Below, piece by piece: positions 11,194 through 26,100 of a stretch of 64,000 nt of DNA. The stretch spans positions 415,001-479,000 of the forward strand of contig CAJNDS010001114.1 in NCBI GenBank assembly GCA_905221605.1, given 5' to 3'. Below the pieces are notes generated by a model. It did no database searches, was not told the DNA's origin, and saw nothing but the letters and a program-made list of their open reading frames with translations. The DNA is from Symbiodinium natans (Eukaryota > Sar > Dinophyceae > Suessiales > Symbiodiniaceae). A program made the translations under genes and the position numbers. Position 1 is the first letter of the stretch. Every line of letters begins with the position of its first letter.

Positions 11194-14100
11194 TCAGATA
11201 CCCAACGAAACGGAGAAAGCTTGTAAACCCCCGCATCTCAGATGGAAATGCAGGGCATGTGGGTGTGTAATCGGTATCATCCTTAAAGACTCATGTCCAT
11301 GAAAAAGGGCCAAAACCGAATACCCGTCCAAGCTGGGGGCAATGTCCATGAAAGTCGGCTTGAGCGAAGCACCACCTGAACCGGGATCCCTACACATCAT
11401 CTCGGCAAGTGATACAGGAGGAGGGTGCCACTCTTCGGGCTTAGGGTTTAAGCGATGTCGGCGAATCCCATGTTGCAGAATGATGGTTCATGACTCATTG
11501 CCTCAGAACCAGCAATGGGTAGCTGATAGATGTTCGGGGCTCACTTGTTCCACATGCCGTGGTCTGTGGTCTGCATGGTCAGCCCCCTGCTTTCAACCAA
11601 CAACATAGAGGAAGCCTGACACTGTCCATGATTAGCCCGAGCACATGCTGACGATTTGCTGGAAGTGCATGCCTTTCAAAGTTTGCTGCGAAAGTTCGTA
11701 GGACTTGACGGCAATACGAAGGTGTAAATGAGTAAAGGATGCTTCGCCGCAGGGTCTCATTGCTTACTTCGGTGCAGTGAGTCATGGCCCGACTACTCTG
11801 GTCTAGTGCAGCTACGCGTGTGTCTTCCCAGCCGCCGACGCCTACATCTGTGAGCTCTTGGACTGTTCACTGAGCAGCAAAGTACAGAATGAAATCAGAA
11901 AACAAGCCCCTTTCACACAAAAACTGAGAGGTTCTCAAGTCGATTCCTTAAGCCCGAAAAAACTCACACCTGAATCAAGCATTGACTTCCTGCATGCTCT
12001 GAACCCAAGCTCCTCAACAAATCTCAAACCGACTCAAACATACGCAAACCCTGTCGGATGTCCCTTGCGGCAAGGCCCTGACCCACCAAGAAGCCATCGA
12101 TGTTCGGCTTGGTGATCAGCTCCTTCGGCTTTTGTGTTTCGTCACTAGTGAGCCTGGGTCCTGAAGTACGTGCTTTTAGAGCTTCCCCGGGGCTGTGGCG
12201 TCATTTAGATTGAGCAGTCGGGCTTCCGATTCCGTCTGTGGACAACGGCACTGTGCCAACCGCCTTGGCAGCCATCCTGAAATCTCCTTAAGCTCGGCGA
12301 CTGTTGATCCCAGAGCTGCATGAGCCCTCGAGAGCTTCCCTTAAGAAGAATCCTGCATTTAGGGTTTTGTCATACAGTAGCTTGTTGTCATGAGTAGAGT
12401 TATTGAAACCAGCCATGATGAGTAGAGTTCTACCCCCATATATTCCCCATTCGTAACGAGGGTGGAATTCATCCCCTAAACCCTAAACCCTAAACCCTAA
12501 ACCCTAAACCCTAAACCCTAAACCCCAAGCCCCGAGGCGCTGCATCCTTGCAGTTCTCCGGAGTCACGCTGCCACCGTACTGGATGCGCACCTGGCTCGC
12601 AACAACTGCTTTACACGCAAGCGGAAGAGTGAAATATAGGGGCTTTCAGCGGCTTTCATCAATAGAATAGGTTTTCTTTATAGTTTTTTGGGAGGGGGGG
12701 CGGGGGGTAGTATCGTATAGTCATAAGGGGGCCATAAGGGAATATATCATTAGCAATTTGACGTAAGCATGGCGCGTGCACCTGCCCTCAAGTGCCTCAA
12801 AGGCCCAACCCCCCCCAGCTCTCTGGGCGCTGCCGGAAACTTTTTCGGCGTCGCTCTCACAAGCGGGATCCGGACTGGGCGTTCAGGTTGTGCATGTGGA
12901 CGCCGCTGACCTCCGAGACAAACGCTGGACTTCCGGACTCTCAGCGGCTCGAAACTCTACTTTGAATCCTGAGCCTCATGGCGTTCGATAAATCTCATGT
13001 CTCGAGCTTTGTACTACGTACCTGATGAAGCACGTGACAACCAAGCAAAAAGACAATGACAACCCAGGGACTTTAAGGAGATAGGCAACATTGTTGAACT
13101 CTTTGGCGGGCCTTGCAGCCCAAATTACGCCTGGCCGATCACAAAAAGGAGACGTGTGGAAAACGTGTGTATATATATACACAAATATATCGATACACAT
13201 TATATATATATATATATATATATTTACATATATGATTTCGTGGACAGGATTCACTGACGACAGTGCTTCAAGCAAGTTCTTGCGTAGAAAATCTCAGGTG
13301 CGACATTGTTTTTAACTTATGTACTCAGTCAGTGAAGTCGGTAGCGCTGTAAGTTTCAAGCCACCTGTTCTGAAAAGCAATTGCTAAAACCAGCGCCTAA
13401 AGGCAATCTTGTGTCACAATGTGCTGCTTTGTACACACATACACATAAACTGATGTTGAAACTTCCTACATGTTAACCGCTAAGCGTTTCCATGCTTGGG
13501 GGAAAGGTGTGAGCAAGTATATTTTTCGAAAGGGATCCAGCCAGACCGTAACGAGGTGGGGCAGAGTCCCGGGCCGTACCCCCCCCCTTTGTGCTGGGTC
13601 CCCTTTTCCCTTGATTTAAGCTCCTAAACCCTAAACCCGAAACCCTAAACCCCAAGCTCTGGACCTGCCAACTATGTCCCTTCAGCTGCACTCCTGAAAT
13701 CTTCCATCTAACTGTACTACATGTCAGAAAAGCCCACCAAGACATTGGGTCTGCAGTCTAGCAGTTTGAATCAGTTATTCAATGATTGCATCCCTGAACA
13801 ATCAAGACGCTGCGCAGGTAAACAAACCAACTGCTACAATCTGCTACATCAGTTACATCTTCAGGATTTGTTCGGGTTCGGCCTGGCCATCCTTAAAGAT
13901 GTTTTCAAATCGAAACTAGACCCTAAACCCTAGGCCCTAAACCCCATAATACCCTATGTCCAAACGATCCCTCTCCCCGATCTTTGCACCAGGCCCCTCT
14001 GGAGCGAGGGATGCTGATGTGCTCAACCTGGTGACAAGAAAAATACCGAAATTCGGGGGTACCTCCTTGGGGTCATTATACTAGGGAATCCTACTATTCG

Positions 14101-17100
14101 GTAGTCTTTGTTAGGGGTCCCTTATAATCGTAAACTCCCACAATCCACTTGGTCCATCAGTTTCTTTTGCGTTGATTGGGGGGGGGGGGGGGATTTGGGT
14201 AGTAGCTGTGTCAGGCTGTTTAGGGCTGGTGTACTTAAGTCCGGGCTCTGTCAGGCACAAAGCTCTAAGAGCTGTGACCCCAAGCTTAATCCTACATCCT
14301 CAGCCCTAAGCCCTAAGCCCTAAACCCTAGATCGAAAGCTTCTGCCCAGAACCCTGCATGGCGGCACTGTGCGCGCGGCATGCAACCAGACAAAAGGTTC
14401 GGGTGTCTTGCTTCTGAAGACTCTGAGACACTGTGTGCTATGCAAACAACTGACGAGCTCTGTAAGTGTAGGCTCCACTGAACCCTAAACCCTAAACCCT
14501 AAATCCTAAACCTTCCGGCCAGTTCCAAGAATCACCAAAACCTAAGCAACTTGTGGTCGAGCCCTTACTGCCTTGCCTGGCTCTTGACAGCCACGTACCA
14601 TTGCCAGGGCTTAGAGCACTCCTTGCATAAGGCGGAAGGAAAAGCCGCCAGGGCAGCTGGGATTTTGAAGCTGTGACAGGCCAGTGAGCTTAGGGTGTTT
14701 AGGCTGTAGGGTTCAGGTTGGGGGGTCCTCAGGACTTTCGCATGTCAGGGCAGGTGGGCACTAGACAGGGCTGCATGGGCGGTTGGCAGCGGAGTGCTTG
14801 AGATCTTCCACGCTTGCGGGCCGCGTATCCCTTTCCCGTGCCCTCCCTCCCGTCCGCGCTATCGCCCTGAAAAGCTTGGCAAGGAATGCCTAAACCCTAA
14901 ACCCTAAACCCTAAACCCTAAACCCTAAACCCTAAACCCCCACACCTAGAAACATGAAACCAACAAAAACCAAGGCGCGTCTTGCATGAACTGCGGGACC
15001 GGCAGCCTGGATCGGGCCGTGTCGTTTCCAGGCTTAGATTAGCTCCAGTGCTAGCTTGAGGTCGGGTTTAGGGTTTAGGGTTTAGGGTTTAGGGTTTAGG
15101 GTTTAGGGTTTAGGGTTTAGGGTTTAGGGTTTAGGGTTTAGGGTTTGGGCTGCTTTCGAAAGACCGTAGCGTAAGCCTTTGTGCAGCCTTCCGCCCGAAC
15201 CTACGACACGAAACGGGCTAGAGACCTTAGACTAAACTACTAAATATTCTTCCTTTTGAGGGCAATTATCGGGATTCTTAGTATCTCTTTTTTTGTGGCG
15301 GGGGAGGGAGGGGGGTCTTAAGCAAATAGTAGTGAATGGCGGGGGCGGCTGCGAGAACAACTCGCCCAGCGCCAGGCAGACCACTACGGGGAGGGGGCTA
15401 CGGGCCTTCAACCCCCGAAAGAACCGATAACATTCGGGGAAACACCTGATTTCTGTCATATCATATATCCTATATATCATATATCTATATATATATATAT
15501 ATATATATATTATGGGTTATCTTGACAGCGCATGTGACCAGTGACTTGGCGACGGAAAACATGGAAAGATGAGTGTCGGCCAGCCGAGGCGTCAGGGTCT
15601 CAAGGTGTGACGGGTGCTGCCGTTGGTTGTTCTTTGTAGCTTTTGGGATGATAGGGTAAGGGTCCCTCCAGCCCCTAAACCTCAACTTGATCTGTCAGGT
15701 GCAGCAGGCGAGGGTGTAAAACCCAGAAAGGGTTCAGAGTCTAGGGCTCCGGGTTGAGGGCCTTTTGCCGAGGAGCCAAACAAAGCAACTTCGAGCGGAA
15801 GAGTCGCCAGACAGTTCCTGGATCGAGTCGTTTAACTTCAGGCCATACTTGCATAGTATAAATCCTCAGCCCTCAAGCTTCAAATCCCTGAGTCTAAAAC
15901 CAGGCCTTGTGAATACAAGGCCAAGACTTTGGACTCGAAGCGTGGGGGGGGCACTTCTCGGTCGTGCTTAGTATCCCTAAGGGTCCATGTACCTCATTAA
16001 AGCCCCTAAATAGGAGATATACCTCAAGGCCCAAGTATTCCCTCTTTGGGTACATGGACCCTTAGGGTATGGGCTCGTGGGCATCGCGGGGGTTCGTTAA
16101 AAAAAATCTGGACTTGGGGGAGTGGGAGGCGCTCCCCAGGGCCCCAGGCCCGAGAATGGCAACACCCGCGTGCACGTTACTGCGCATTGGAACTGGTCCT
16201 ACAAAGCTGGGACTGCCTTGAATGAACGTTCCTCCTGACTTGAAGTCCGCCCCGCTTGAACATGTACTTTGGGCATTGCAAGCACCATTCGTGAGACTCG
16301 TCAGACAGATCCAGTAGCAAAAATGACTGTAACCTTGGTCTAAGTCTTCCGGCTTTCTTGAGGCTGATCGAAGTTATCTGCTCGCTTTAGCACCCTGAGC
16401 CATGATACAAGGCTTCCTCAGACGGTCACCCCCATAAGCATGTGAATCCTAAGCCCGACCCGGAAATCTCTGAATCCGAACCCCAAGCCAACAGATACCC
16501 TAAACCCGAAACCCTAAAACCCGAAGCTTCTGAAGCCAAGCGTCTAAGAACCGAAGCATCTCCTTCTCGAAGGCACAAATCATCTCCTGCTTCGCTATTC
16601 ATAACTTGGGGAAGGGGAAGGGGGGGGGGGGGCCTCGCGGCATGATGTGATTAGAGTATGATACTATTGTACTGTTCGATTATTATGGCTTTTCTTTTTA
16701 TCTGGTAAAAGTGTAAGATTGTGCTATTGTTCTAGCATGTTTACATTCTATTGCGTATATGAGTTCTTAGTATATTACCATATCAATGCATTCTAGTATG
16801 ATTATACTATTATACTATATGGTGTTATATCATATATGTATTATGTTATATTGTATGATGCTAGCTTATCTTACACTATTATGTATTATTATGGTTCGGT
16901 TCAGTAACCTCGACCTGGGTTGCAAAGGACCACAAAGGTATCGAGTGTTATGGGGGAAGTTGGGCACCGAGTGTACAGATTTTGAACATGCGGGGAGGTT
17001 TCCGAAAACAAGGGTACCCTTGTTGGGGGGGTCCCTTCTAAGGGGACTCTATTTGGGGGCATACAAGGGGTACCCCTATTTTGCGAAATACCCATGTTTG

Positions 17101-20100
17101 AAACAATGCCAAGGCTTTGTTTGAGAGCAAGTCGGCAGCAGCTTTCCGCGGTTTCAGTGGAAACATGAACTCATCTGAAGACGAAATCGCTTCGAAGCTG
17201 TCAGCTCCAAGCCTCAAAAACGTCCGGGGTTTGCCCCAAGGAGCCTCACCAATTCCCCCCCCCCCCCCCCCGCCCCAACCCCACCCCGGCACCCAAGCGA
17301 GATTTAAGCTTTGAGGTTTGGGGCGGGAGTGTAGCGGGGTCGAAGGAAGTCTCGGGGCTTATTCGGCAAGACTTGACTTAGGTGTCCCCCCCCCCCTACT
17401 GTAGGGGCCTTAATCATTAGAATAGGATTTTGGGGTTGTGGTAGTATAAAGATAACGGAATCATAAGGGAATACTATTAGTAATTTTCCGACCCCTATAG
17501 TACCCCTGCGACCCAAGGCCTGGACGTCCAGATCATTGGCATCGTCACCAAAGGGGTTCTCCTAAGTGGGCGAGTTCGATGAGTTGAAATTCATCCTCAA
17601 GCTAAACCCTAAACCCTAAACCCTGAAACCCTAAAAACTAAACCCTAAACTTTACCCTAAACCCCACAGACTCTGAATGAAGTGTAAGCTTCGAAACGCT
17701 GTATGTGTTGCCTTACTTCTGAATCGTACTGTAAACCGGGCACATCGGTAAGACATCATAAGCCACCTCCTGCAACTCCGAATGGTCTCAGGGTTCTTAA
17801 AGCATGTCTGCAATCGCAGGCCCACCACCATCCTTCCTTTGCAGCTGGCAAAGTCAAGGTGCTGAACCCCAAGGCTTATAGCAAGGAGACCCTCGCGCAC
17901 CACATTAAAAAAAAAACCAGGCACTGCCCACCCGAACATGACCCGGCAGTCTGGTGCAGGCTATCTTGACGCAAGAGATGTTTTTTTTCTACTTAGTTGC
18001 TGAGTTCATAAGCCCCAAAAAAATGTACACTGTTGGTTTTGTAGGGATCAGCTACTAAGTCTACAAGAAACTGCAACTGGAGGAGCCCACATCGCACACG
18101 CGACGACGTTTTCAGGCGGCTGTTTCCTAAAGAACGTCAGTCTAGCGCTGCCCGTTTTGGTTGACTTGTCTGCAGCGAAAGACAGCGAAATAAGAGCTTT
18201 CGAAGGTTGATCCATCTTTCGAGTCTCTGCCGCATTCATAAGCATTTCAATACATTCCTATCATTGTTGACTTTTCTGAGGGAAATGGGCTGTTAAGTCA
18301 TGGCTGTGGCAAAGGCTTGCGCGTTCTTCCCAAGGATACAGGCTGCGAAAAGCAGCCCGAGCTAGCAGGGAAGTGGTTTCTGAACACCCGAAGGTGAAAG
18401 GAACTTGAAGTCTGCACGACAGCAAAGAATGACAACTTTCATTCTCTAAGCCCTATAAAGCCAAAACTGACAGGCCTGTAAAGCCGAAACGAAAGGTAGG
18501 GCCGCATGGCAAAAGGTCACGAGCGAATGCACGGCAACAAAAAAACTTATCGAGGCGGGCGACAAGTTCACGCGCGAAAACGGAATGTTGTACTGTATCC
18601 AGTCTTTAAAGATTCTGATATGGAGGGGTGGTGGTGAAGTCTCGAAGGGCCGCGGAAAGGGTTTGAGATTTACAGGCTTGGGGCGCAGAACGTTCAGGCT
18701 TGTAGGGCGTTTAGGTTTCTGAGCTTGTGGCAGGGCGTAATGACCCCGCCCCACCCCCAAAGAAAACCGAACGAAGCCCACCAAAAGCCTGCCGACGTCC
18801 TCACTTCAAAGCGCGCAAACAACCCTGAGCAGCCTGCAGCTCCACGGGTCCTGAACACCCGAGATACTTTCCTCAAACCACCCCACACCCTAAACCCTAA
18901 ACCCTGAACCCTAAACCCTAAACCCTAAACCCTAAAACCTACATTCGCCGTCCAGATCTCCAGCTCGGTGCCAATTTGGTCGATGCCCAGCAAAGCCACA
19001 GCGGCAACCTCATGGCTCAGCTTGCGTAGAACTATAAACTCCCTCATCCTTTGCAAGCCCTAAACCCTAAACCCTAAACCCTCAACCCTAAACCCCCACA
19101 CCACCTAGAAACATAAAACCCTAAACCCTAAACCAGAAACCCTGAACCCTAAAACCTAAACCCTAAACCCAAAACCCAAAACCCGAAACCCTCAACCTTA
19201 ACCACTGACGCTGGAACTTTGCCCTAACACCCTAACACTATCTTACGCCCCAAGCCCCCAAATCCTTCCACCCATGGGAAACAATAGCCTTTCGAAAGGT
19301 ACACCTTAAAAGAGATCGTGGAGGTTTCCCTGAACGAAACCCCGAGGATAGGGTGGAGCTCGTAAAGCTTTCAAGCTTTGGCGTTTCCTCTCTTGGCTGA
19401 AAGGAGGAGCATAGGCTCTTAGACGTTTAGACGTTCAGAGAGCCTTAATTAAGATGCAGGTGTCTCCGCAGTCGGCTACACGCGTCCGGCTGCATGTAGG
19501 CATGGGGAAGGACACGAGAAACTGACCAGCACGAGGCCAGAATGGCGCTCCGAACATCGCAGACCATGCAGTCCTGCCAGTAGTTGCTCTCATCTCCGGA
19601 TGTCAGCAGACTTTGAGATCCGAGAGGCAGAGGCCGTCGACGGCACCAGCGTGGAGATGATGCATCCACTTCCCACTTTTGACAACGAGAGAAAAGTGCG
19701 ACCCTCTAGCGGAGCAAAGTGGAGCGAAGGTGCGGGAAAGAAATCGCGACGGGAGTTTTCCTACGTTAAGCGCCAGGTATCTGTCAACTGCAGGGTGTGG
19801 ATGCCGACCAAAAAGCCGAAGCCCGCAGAATCAGTCTGTAACAGAGGAGGGTCCAGGAAGGGCAGCGCCAATGGCAGGAAGTGGACTTATGCCGGTAGCC
19901 CAACAGTTGACCAACTGACGGCACCGAGGTGTCTGGCTCGGATGCTTGGATGCAAACAATTGTACCGGCTGATTGCCAAGTAGCAAACCGGCAGCAATGA
20001 AGCAGTCGAAGCATGCTCAGAACTACTCTAGAGATCTGAACTGCAAGCGTCCGCGATCCTGGAGGAGGTCACCCCCCCCCCCCCCCCGGCGCGCAAGGTT

Positions 20101-23100
20101 TGCTTCATGCGGCTTTCCGGTGCTGAGACCACCTGTGAGCCCGTTAACCTCACCACCCCCAAAATCACGGGACCCGAAACTCTCAATCGCAAACTGCAGC
20201 GTATGCCTACGTTAAACCCCGGGTTACCGTGCAAGTACAGTGACAAGCCCAGTCACCCGCAAGGGCCCACGTCTGGAAGTAGGGTTTAGGGTTTAGGGTT
20301 CCCTGGTTCTTAGTAGGGAATGAGGGAATGAGGGCCATATATATAAACTTTCAAGGGATGACAGAGGGCCCTCAACCCTAAACCCCAAACCCTAAACCTG
20401 AGACACTAAAAAAAAACACTAAACCCTACCTCCCCAATAAGAACCAGCCAGAAGGTCGGGCAGCTGTTGGCATGAAGATGTTGGCCCAGACCCCCTCCTG
20501 CCATGGTCACATGGTCTACCTAAGAAAAGGGGCCTTAAGAAGACAGAACACGGTTTTGGGGGGTTCTTGTAATATTTCTATAAAGGGACCATAAGGGAGG
20601 AATTGTTCCGACCCCTATAATACACCCCCAAAGCATGCAAACGAATGGCTCTTTCTTGCGGGTTTCGGGGCCATGTTTGTTAACCTACTTTCGGGGGTCC
20701 AGGAGCAGACGCTAGGCTTCGAGGCTATAAGGCCGCAGAATGGGGCTCTTGAGGGTTTGGCAGGCCTCGTCTTGTGAGCCGCGTCCTTGCGTCCTTACAC
20801 TGCTGCTTGATGTGTACACTCCCCTCGAACCTTGAGAGATTTTGGGTCTTCGAGGCCCCTGCCCATTACCCACTGCAAGTCGGCCCCTGAGAAGCCCATG
20901 AACTCGGGTCTACTCAGAGCAGTTGTTGGGCTCAGGCGCAGTTTGCGCGCGTTGTTTTACTCTGACTCCGCTGCGGGGCCAAGCTTTGCAACGCCGAAGC
21001 CATCTTATCCACATTGACATGGGAGTATTCTTTTTAGCAAGTTCCTTCCAGCGCTTCGACGCGCCACAGGAAACTTTATCAATCTAAAGCGGCGGAGTCT
21101 GTTCATTGATGCGTCTATGCCTCCGAATGGGAGGGGGTGGGAGGCTGCACCTTACGAGTAGCGTTTCTGATCATGTGTTCTTACCCAAGCATAAAAGTTC
21201 TAAGCCTTTCGCTCTGGTCCAAGACTTTCCTTGTGGTTTTCGGATTCTGAGGCTGTGGTTTTCGGCATGCTCCGGCCTCGTGCTGGATGTAAAAGACAAT
21301 GGAGAGAAGGTAGAGTAGCAGCAGTAGGCGGACCAAATTCACGTAGGGAAGTGGAAGCGGCGTGCACAGCGCGGTATTCACCTCAGCCATGCCGCCCCTT
21401 CTGTGCCAACTGTGCCCTCAATCATTCAAAGTGTACATCGTAGTAACAGGTGTCATAGTCATACCGATGCAGCATAATTAGAGAGATGGCTCGGCCCCCG
21501 GCCCCGGCACAGACGACTACACAACATTACCCTAAACCGCAAATATGTTCAGCTTCGGCCGACATCTGCGGCTCACGGTGCCCTTCCCCTGATTTGTGAA
21601 TTCTTAGGACCCACTTGCGCTGGAGGAGCTCACGCAGGGGTCAGGGGTCTTCGGGCTTCTTTAGGGTTTAGGGCGTTTAGGGCGTGTAGGGTTTAGGGCA
21701 ACTTGCCTGCGGAGGGCTTCCGTTGAGCGACCATTTGGGCGAAGACGATACTAGCAACTTGCAACCGCATCACGACTTGGGGGACCTCGTGACGCAAAGA
21801 AGGTATTAAGACATTACGGCTCTTAACCCCTGGCTACAGCTCTCCACCCTGCAGGGCTTCGCCGTTTTACAGCTTTCTTGCATTGGGTTGAACCAAGGTG
21901 GAGCCGGGTTGAACTATGGTGAGGGGGGCCTGTTGCAAGTAGAAATAGTGCGTTGACAATCTAAGTCTGGAGTTTTACACCATCAGCCTATGAAGTAGGG
22001 CCAGGGTGCTGGGGTGACCACCTTCTTGGTCAGGAATCTGAACTATAGACAAGACCAAGTCCCACCCGAGCTAAATCAGCCTGTCTTCCTCCTGCATCAA
22101 CCTCATTGGCCTTTAGCCACTTTGGAACAGTCTAAAAGGGTTGCCTTACCAAACCCAAACAAGGAAGACGTAAAAATATCCCCGAAGCCAGCCTAGCAAA
22201 ATTTTCTGAACTTCTGAAGCCTTCACCTAGTTCATGGTTGGGATAGTCTTCAAATTTAAAATGTCTATTCCTTATTGAGTTTAAGTACCCTCAAAGATGT
22301 AGAAAGCTACCCCACTATGACAAAGCAAAAGCCCTGAAGCCCTTGGAGAGCCTAGTGCCGCCAAGCCGCGCGGTCTTGCGATCTCATGAGCATGGTGCCT
22401 GAGCCCGGCCGAGTTTTGGGGATTCCGTACCCTAAACCCTAAACCCTAAACCCTAAACCCTAAACCCTAAACCCTAAACCCTACACCCTAAACCCTAAAC
22501 CCCCCAAGCTTCAGAGCTTAGGGGATCTGCCCCAGGAGCTTTTTAAACAACCCTACAGACTCCCTACATTGCCCCTATGAGGAGGACATTTCTTGCTTTT
22601 GTTTGAGGGGGGGCGGTCTTGCAAACAGTAGATACACATGAACACATGTTGTATTTCAGCCGCACCCTACACCCTAAAGTCTGGATCGCTGGTCACCTGA
22701 AGGGGTTCAGAGGGGCCAAACCCTAAACCCTAAACCCTAAACCCTGAACCCTAAACCCTAAACCTCAAAAAAAAACCGGCTTGACTCTGGGGCCGAGGAG
22801 CTCATCTTGATGAATTCAGGAAGGAAGCGCTCCTGGCCAGGGTCTAGGGTTTAGGGTTTAGGGTTTAGGGTTTAGGGTTTAGGGTTTAGGGTTTAGGGGT
22901 TAGGGTTTAGGGTTTACGGTTTAGGGTTCAGGGTTTGGGGGTATGGGTCGGGGCTTTCAGAGGTGGTTGGTTTGTGGAGCTAGGCCTTCTAGCAACGCCA
23001 CACTGCTGCACAGCTAGAGCCCTAATGAACACCACACCTGGAACCCTCAATGCTTCTCGAAGTTGCCCCATACATACAGTTAGCACTTATACTACTGTTT

Positions 23101-26100
23101 GCTTAAGAACCCCAAAAGAATAAAAACATGACAATCCCTATACTACCCTTAATAAGGACGAATGATTTGTTAATTCTTTTGGGGTTCTTAAGCAATTCGT
23201 AGTATAGGGTTCGAAGCCCGGCGGACTTAAGAATAGGCGGATTATGGGCTCTAGGGCCTCAGAAGGAGCCAAACACCTTGCTCAGCTGTAACTTGTGTTG
23301 TGCTTAACGTCTTCTCTCACCCTGTCCTTTTAAGTCAACCTTTGAAGCTCTGGGGTCTGCCACATGGCTTTCTTCAGCACGTCACCTTTCGAGGCTTCGG
23401 GCTTGCCACCCTTTACGGTTACCAAGAGCATCTCCTCCTAGGGCCTGAGGGATGCCAGCCAACGGTTTAGGGTTTAGGGTTCAGGGTTTAGGGTTTAGGG
23501 TTTAGGGTTTAGGGTTTAGGAGTTCATCCCCATAGTGGGGGGGGGGGGGGGGGGGGGGGCAGAGCCTTTGAAACTACAACTCAGCGAACAAAAGGGGGGT
23601 TGCAACTAACCTAGCTACCACCTCGAAAGAAAGCTGGCATCGTGCAGCTCCCATAAGCGCTCATGCGTAAGCTTGAAGGCCCGTCCTCTGGCTGTAGTGT
23701 AGGAGCCTGAGTAATTAGAATAGGGTTTTGGGACCAAGGGAATAAAATTGTAATCCTTCTGACCCCTAAACCCTAAACCCGTAAACCCCTAAACCCCTAA
23801 ACCCCAAACCCTCAACCCCTATCTTAGGGTCGTCTCCTTGAAGCCGTACGGCTCGTTGGCATGCAGCTTTATGGACATCCTCGGCCCAAGCCGTCGCGGG
23901 GTCTCAAGGCTTAGGGTTTAGGGTTTAGGGTTTTGGGTGTAGGGATAGGCTACAGATCTTTTGGGATTCATGGGCGGCCGTCGAGATTGGGGTGTCTGAG
24001 AATTGGGACTTCATCAAAGTTTGATGCGCTTCGGGGAAGCCAATTCCTGACCACAAAGCGCTTAAACGAGTTGGTCCGGCCATGCCCCAAGCCCGAATTG
24101 AAGCCTGAACTTCGAGCCCCCTGCAACAGTTTTCAACACTCCAAGGATCAATAACGGGAAGCATGGAGTCGACATGAACGTGCTAGCCGGCGAATACAGA
24201 GTCGACATGCGCAGGGCTGTCATACGGCGTCATAAGGCGGTTCTGCTCCTGTGAGGCATGACAACCTTTGCAAGGACCTTCATAGAAAATAGGACTTTCG
24301 CCACTTTGCAGGCCCAGGGTGCAGAAGGAAGTTGATGATCACCAGCAGCTGGCGATAGGAGGGCTCCATGGACACCAGGAAACTTCCTTGGCACAGCGAA
24401 GGTTCTGGGGCTCGGGCGTTTGAGCCGGCGTCCGACATGCTCAACTGCACAAGCCTGTCAAAGGTCAAATGTCCCACTCCGCCGGGTTCCTGGGCCCTGA
24501 CGACCAACACCCTGAAGCAGTCCTGATGTCCGGAAGCAAAACCCTGCAACCTTCCGATCGAAGACCACAGCCCACTCTTGCCAACCCAACCCCCCCCCCC
24601 CGCCCCCACCCCAGGGATTCATAAAGGGCTTTGGGTTTGGGTTTTCAAAACCACAGAAAAAGATACCACTGAAAGCAAACTCTTCATGTCAAGGTCCGTT
24701 CGGATGTTTGGGCGCGCGGCGCTCGTGGAAGACCTGCCGCGAAAACACGCAGGATCACACACTCCAGAACCTTAATTCGTTTAGCATTCAGGCCACTTAG
24801 GCCCAGGGATATCAGAAGGTGTGGTCGGAGCCTTCTTTGTCAAGGGTGAGGATGTGGGCCACACCCGGACTGAGGATTAGGATGCTCCCCTTAAAGTAAC
24901 GCTTGGCGCAGCAGGTAAGTGAATGATTCTTTGTGTACCCACCTTTTTTCACAAACCCTATCATCATACGTTATTATAAAGAGGAGCTGCGTAGGGCCTA
25001 GAGGCTCAGGGGCATAGCCAGCGCATGTTGATACATGTGTAGGTGTGTTCATATACACGTAGACAAACTTATTTCTTCACGCATCTTGTACTTGGTTTCC
25101 ATTCTCTACAAATAACACAAAAAACTTTCGATGTTGTTTGTCTTGAGTTTTGGAAGTCAGAAGCAATCTTTTCCATGGCCTCTTGCATCATCCGTGTACA
25201 GCTCGGTCGGTAAAAACGAGCAATGGATGATTCTTCTGGGCAAGGCCCATGTTCCCAAACACACAACCTGTTTATGTGTAAGGCCATTGGGGGGACACTG
25301 ACAACCTTCACTCGTTCTAAGAAGAAAAGGGACACAAACGCCTGTTCACTTACCTTCTACGTTGCGCCTCTCGGACGGCCCCTGAGAACAAAACAAAAAA
25401 GTGGCGTGTGAACACGCAGCCCACGCAGGTGGGTACTTCAACTTAGCCATGTCCCCATGCGTTGCCGACAGCACTGAGAAAAGAACTTGTCCGATCCGGC
25501 AGCCAGTGCAAGTTGATCAACTTGTGGGACTCCACGCAATTCCGCACCCACGGCCGAGGGTTGATCTTGAATCAATCATGCTCCTCGCCTCCTCGCCCGG
25601 TGTGCCGCCCGGCCCCAACAGAAAGTGTGAAACTGAAACAATGTTGGGTAATACCTCTAGCAAGACAATATGAACAAAGCGAACATTCCTCAATTGAGCA
25701 GCTTCACCCTTCCATGGAAAAGCGCACAAGACCGAGAAACATTTCTTGGCTTAACAATCGACTGCAGGATCGAATCCCACTAGCATTCGGTTTTATTGGA
25801 ACTTGAAACTTGAAGTTGACATGCATTGGTTTGTATTGTATGAATTGTATCACAGTTAAGGAAAGAGCTTTGAAAACTACATGATGCAATTTAAAAAAAA
25901 GCAAGTAACAAGAATGTATCAGTGCATGTCTTCGTCCCATTCATTCGTCCTCCTGCCCCGCGTGATCACGCATTTCATGAATTTGAATTATGCTGAAGAA
26001 GCCTGCTGGCTCGCCTCTTGACGCCAACAAGTAAATAGCGGGAAATGCAGCAAACTTTCTCTGTATTGGATATAAGCTGATAAGTGAAGCTCATAAGGAT

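Noticed and set aside
11579-11785. Minus-strand frame SNETLRRSILYSFTPSYCRQ in TPI intron 17
   Set aside because: Lies between two certain TPI exons and has no clear splice sites; could be a chance open frame, and warns that not every protein-like stretch is an exon.
22430-22940. A true chromosome end or telomere
   Set aside because: Arrays are short (under 200 bp), in both orientations, and surrounded by exons; they are interstitial.
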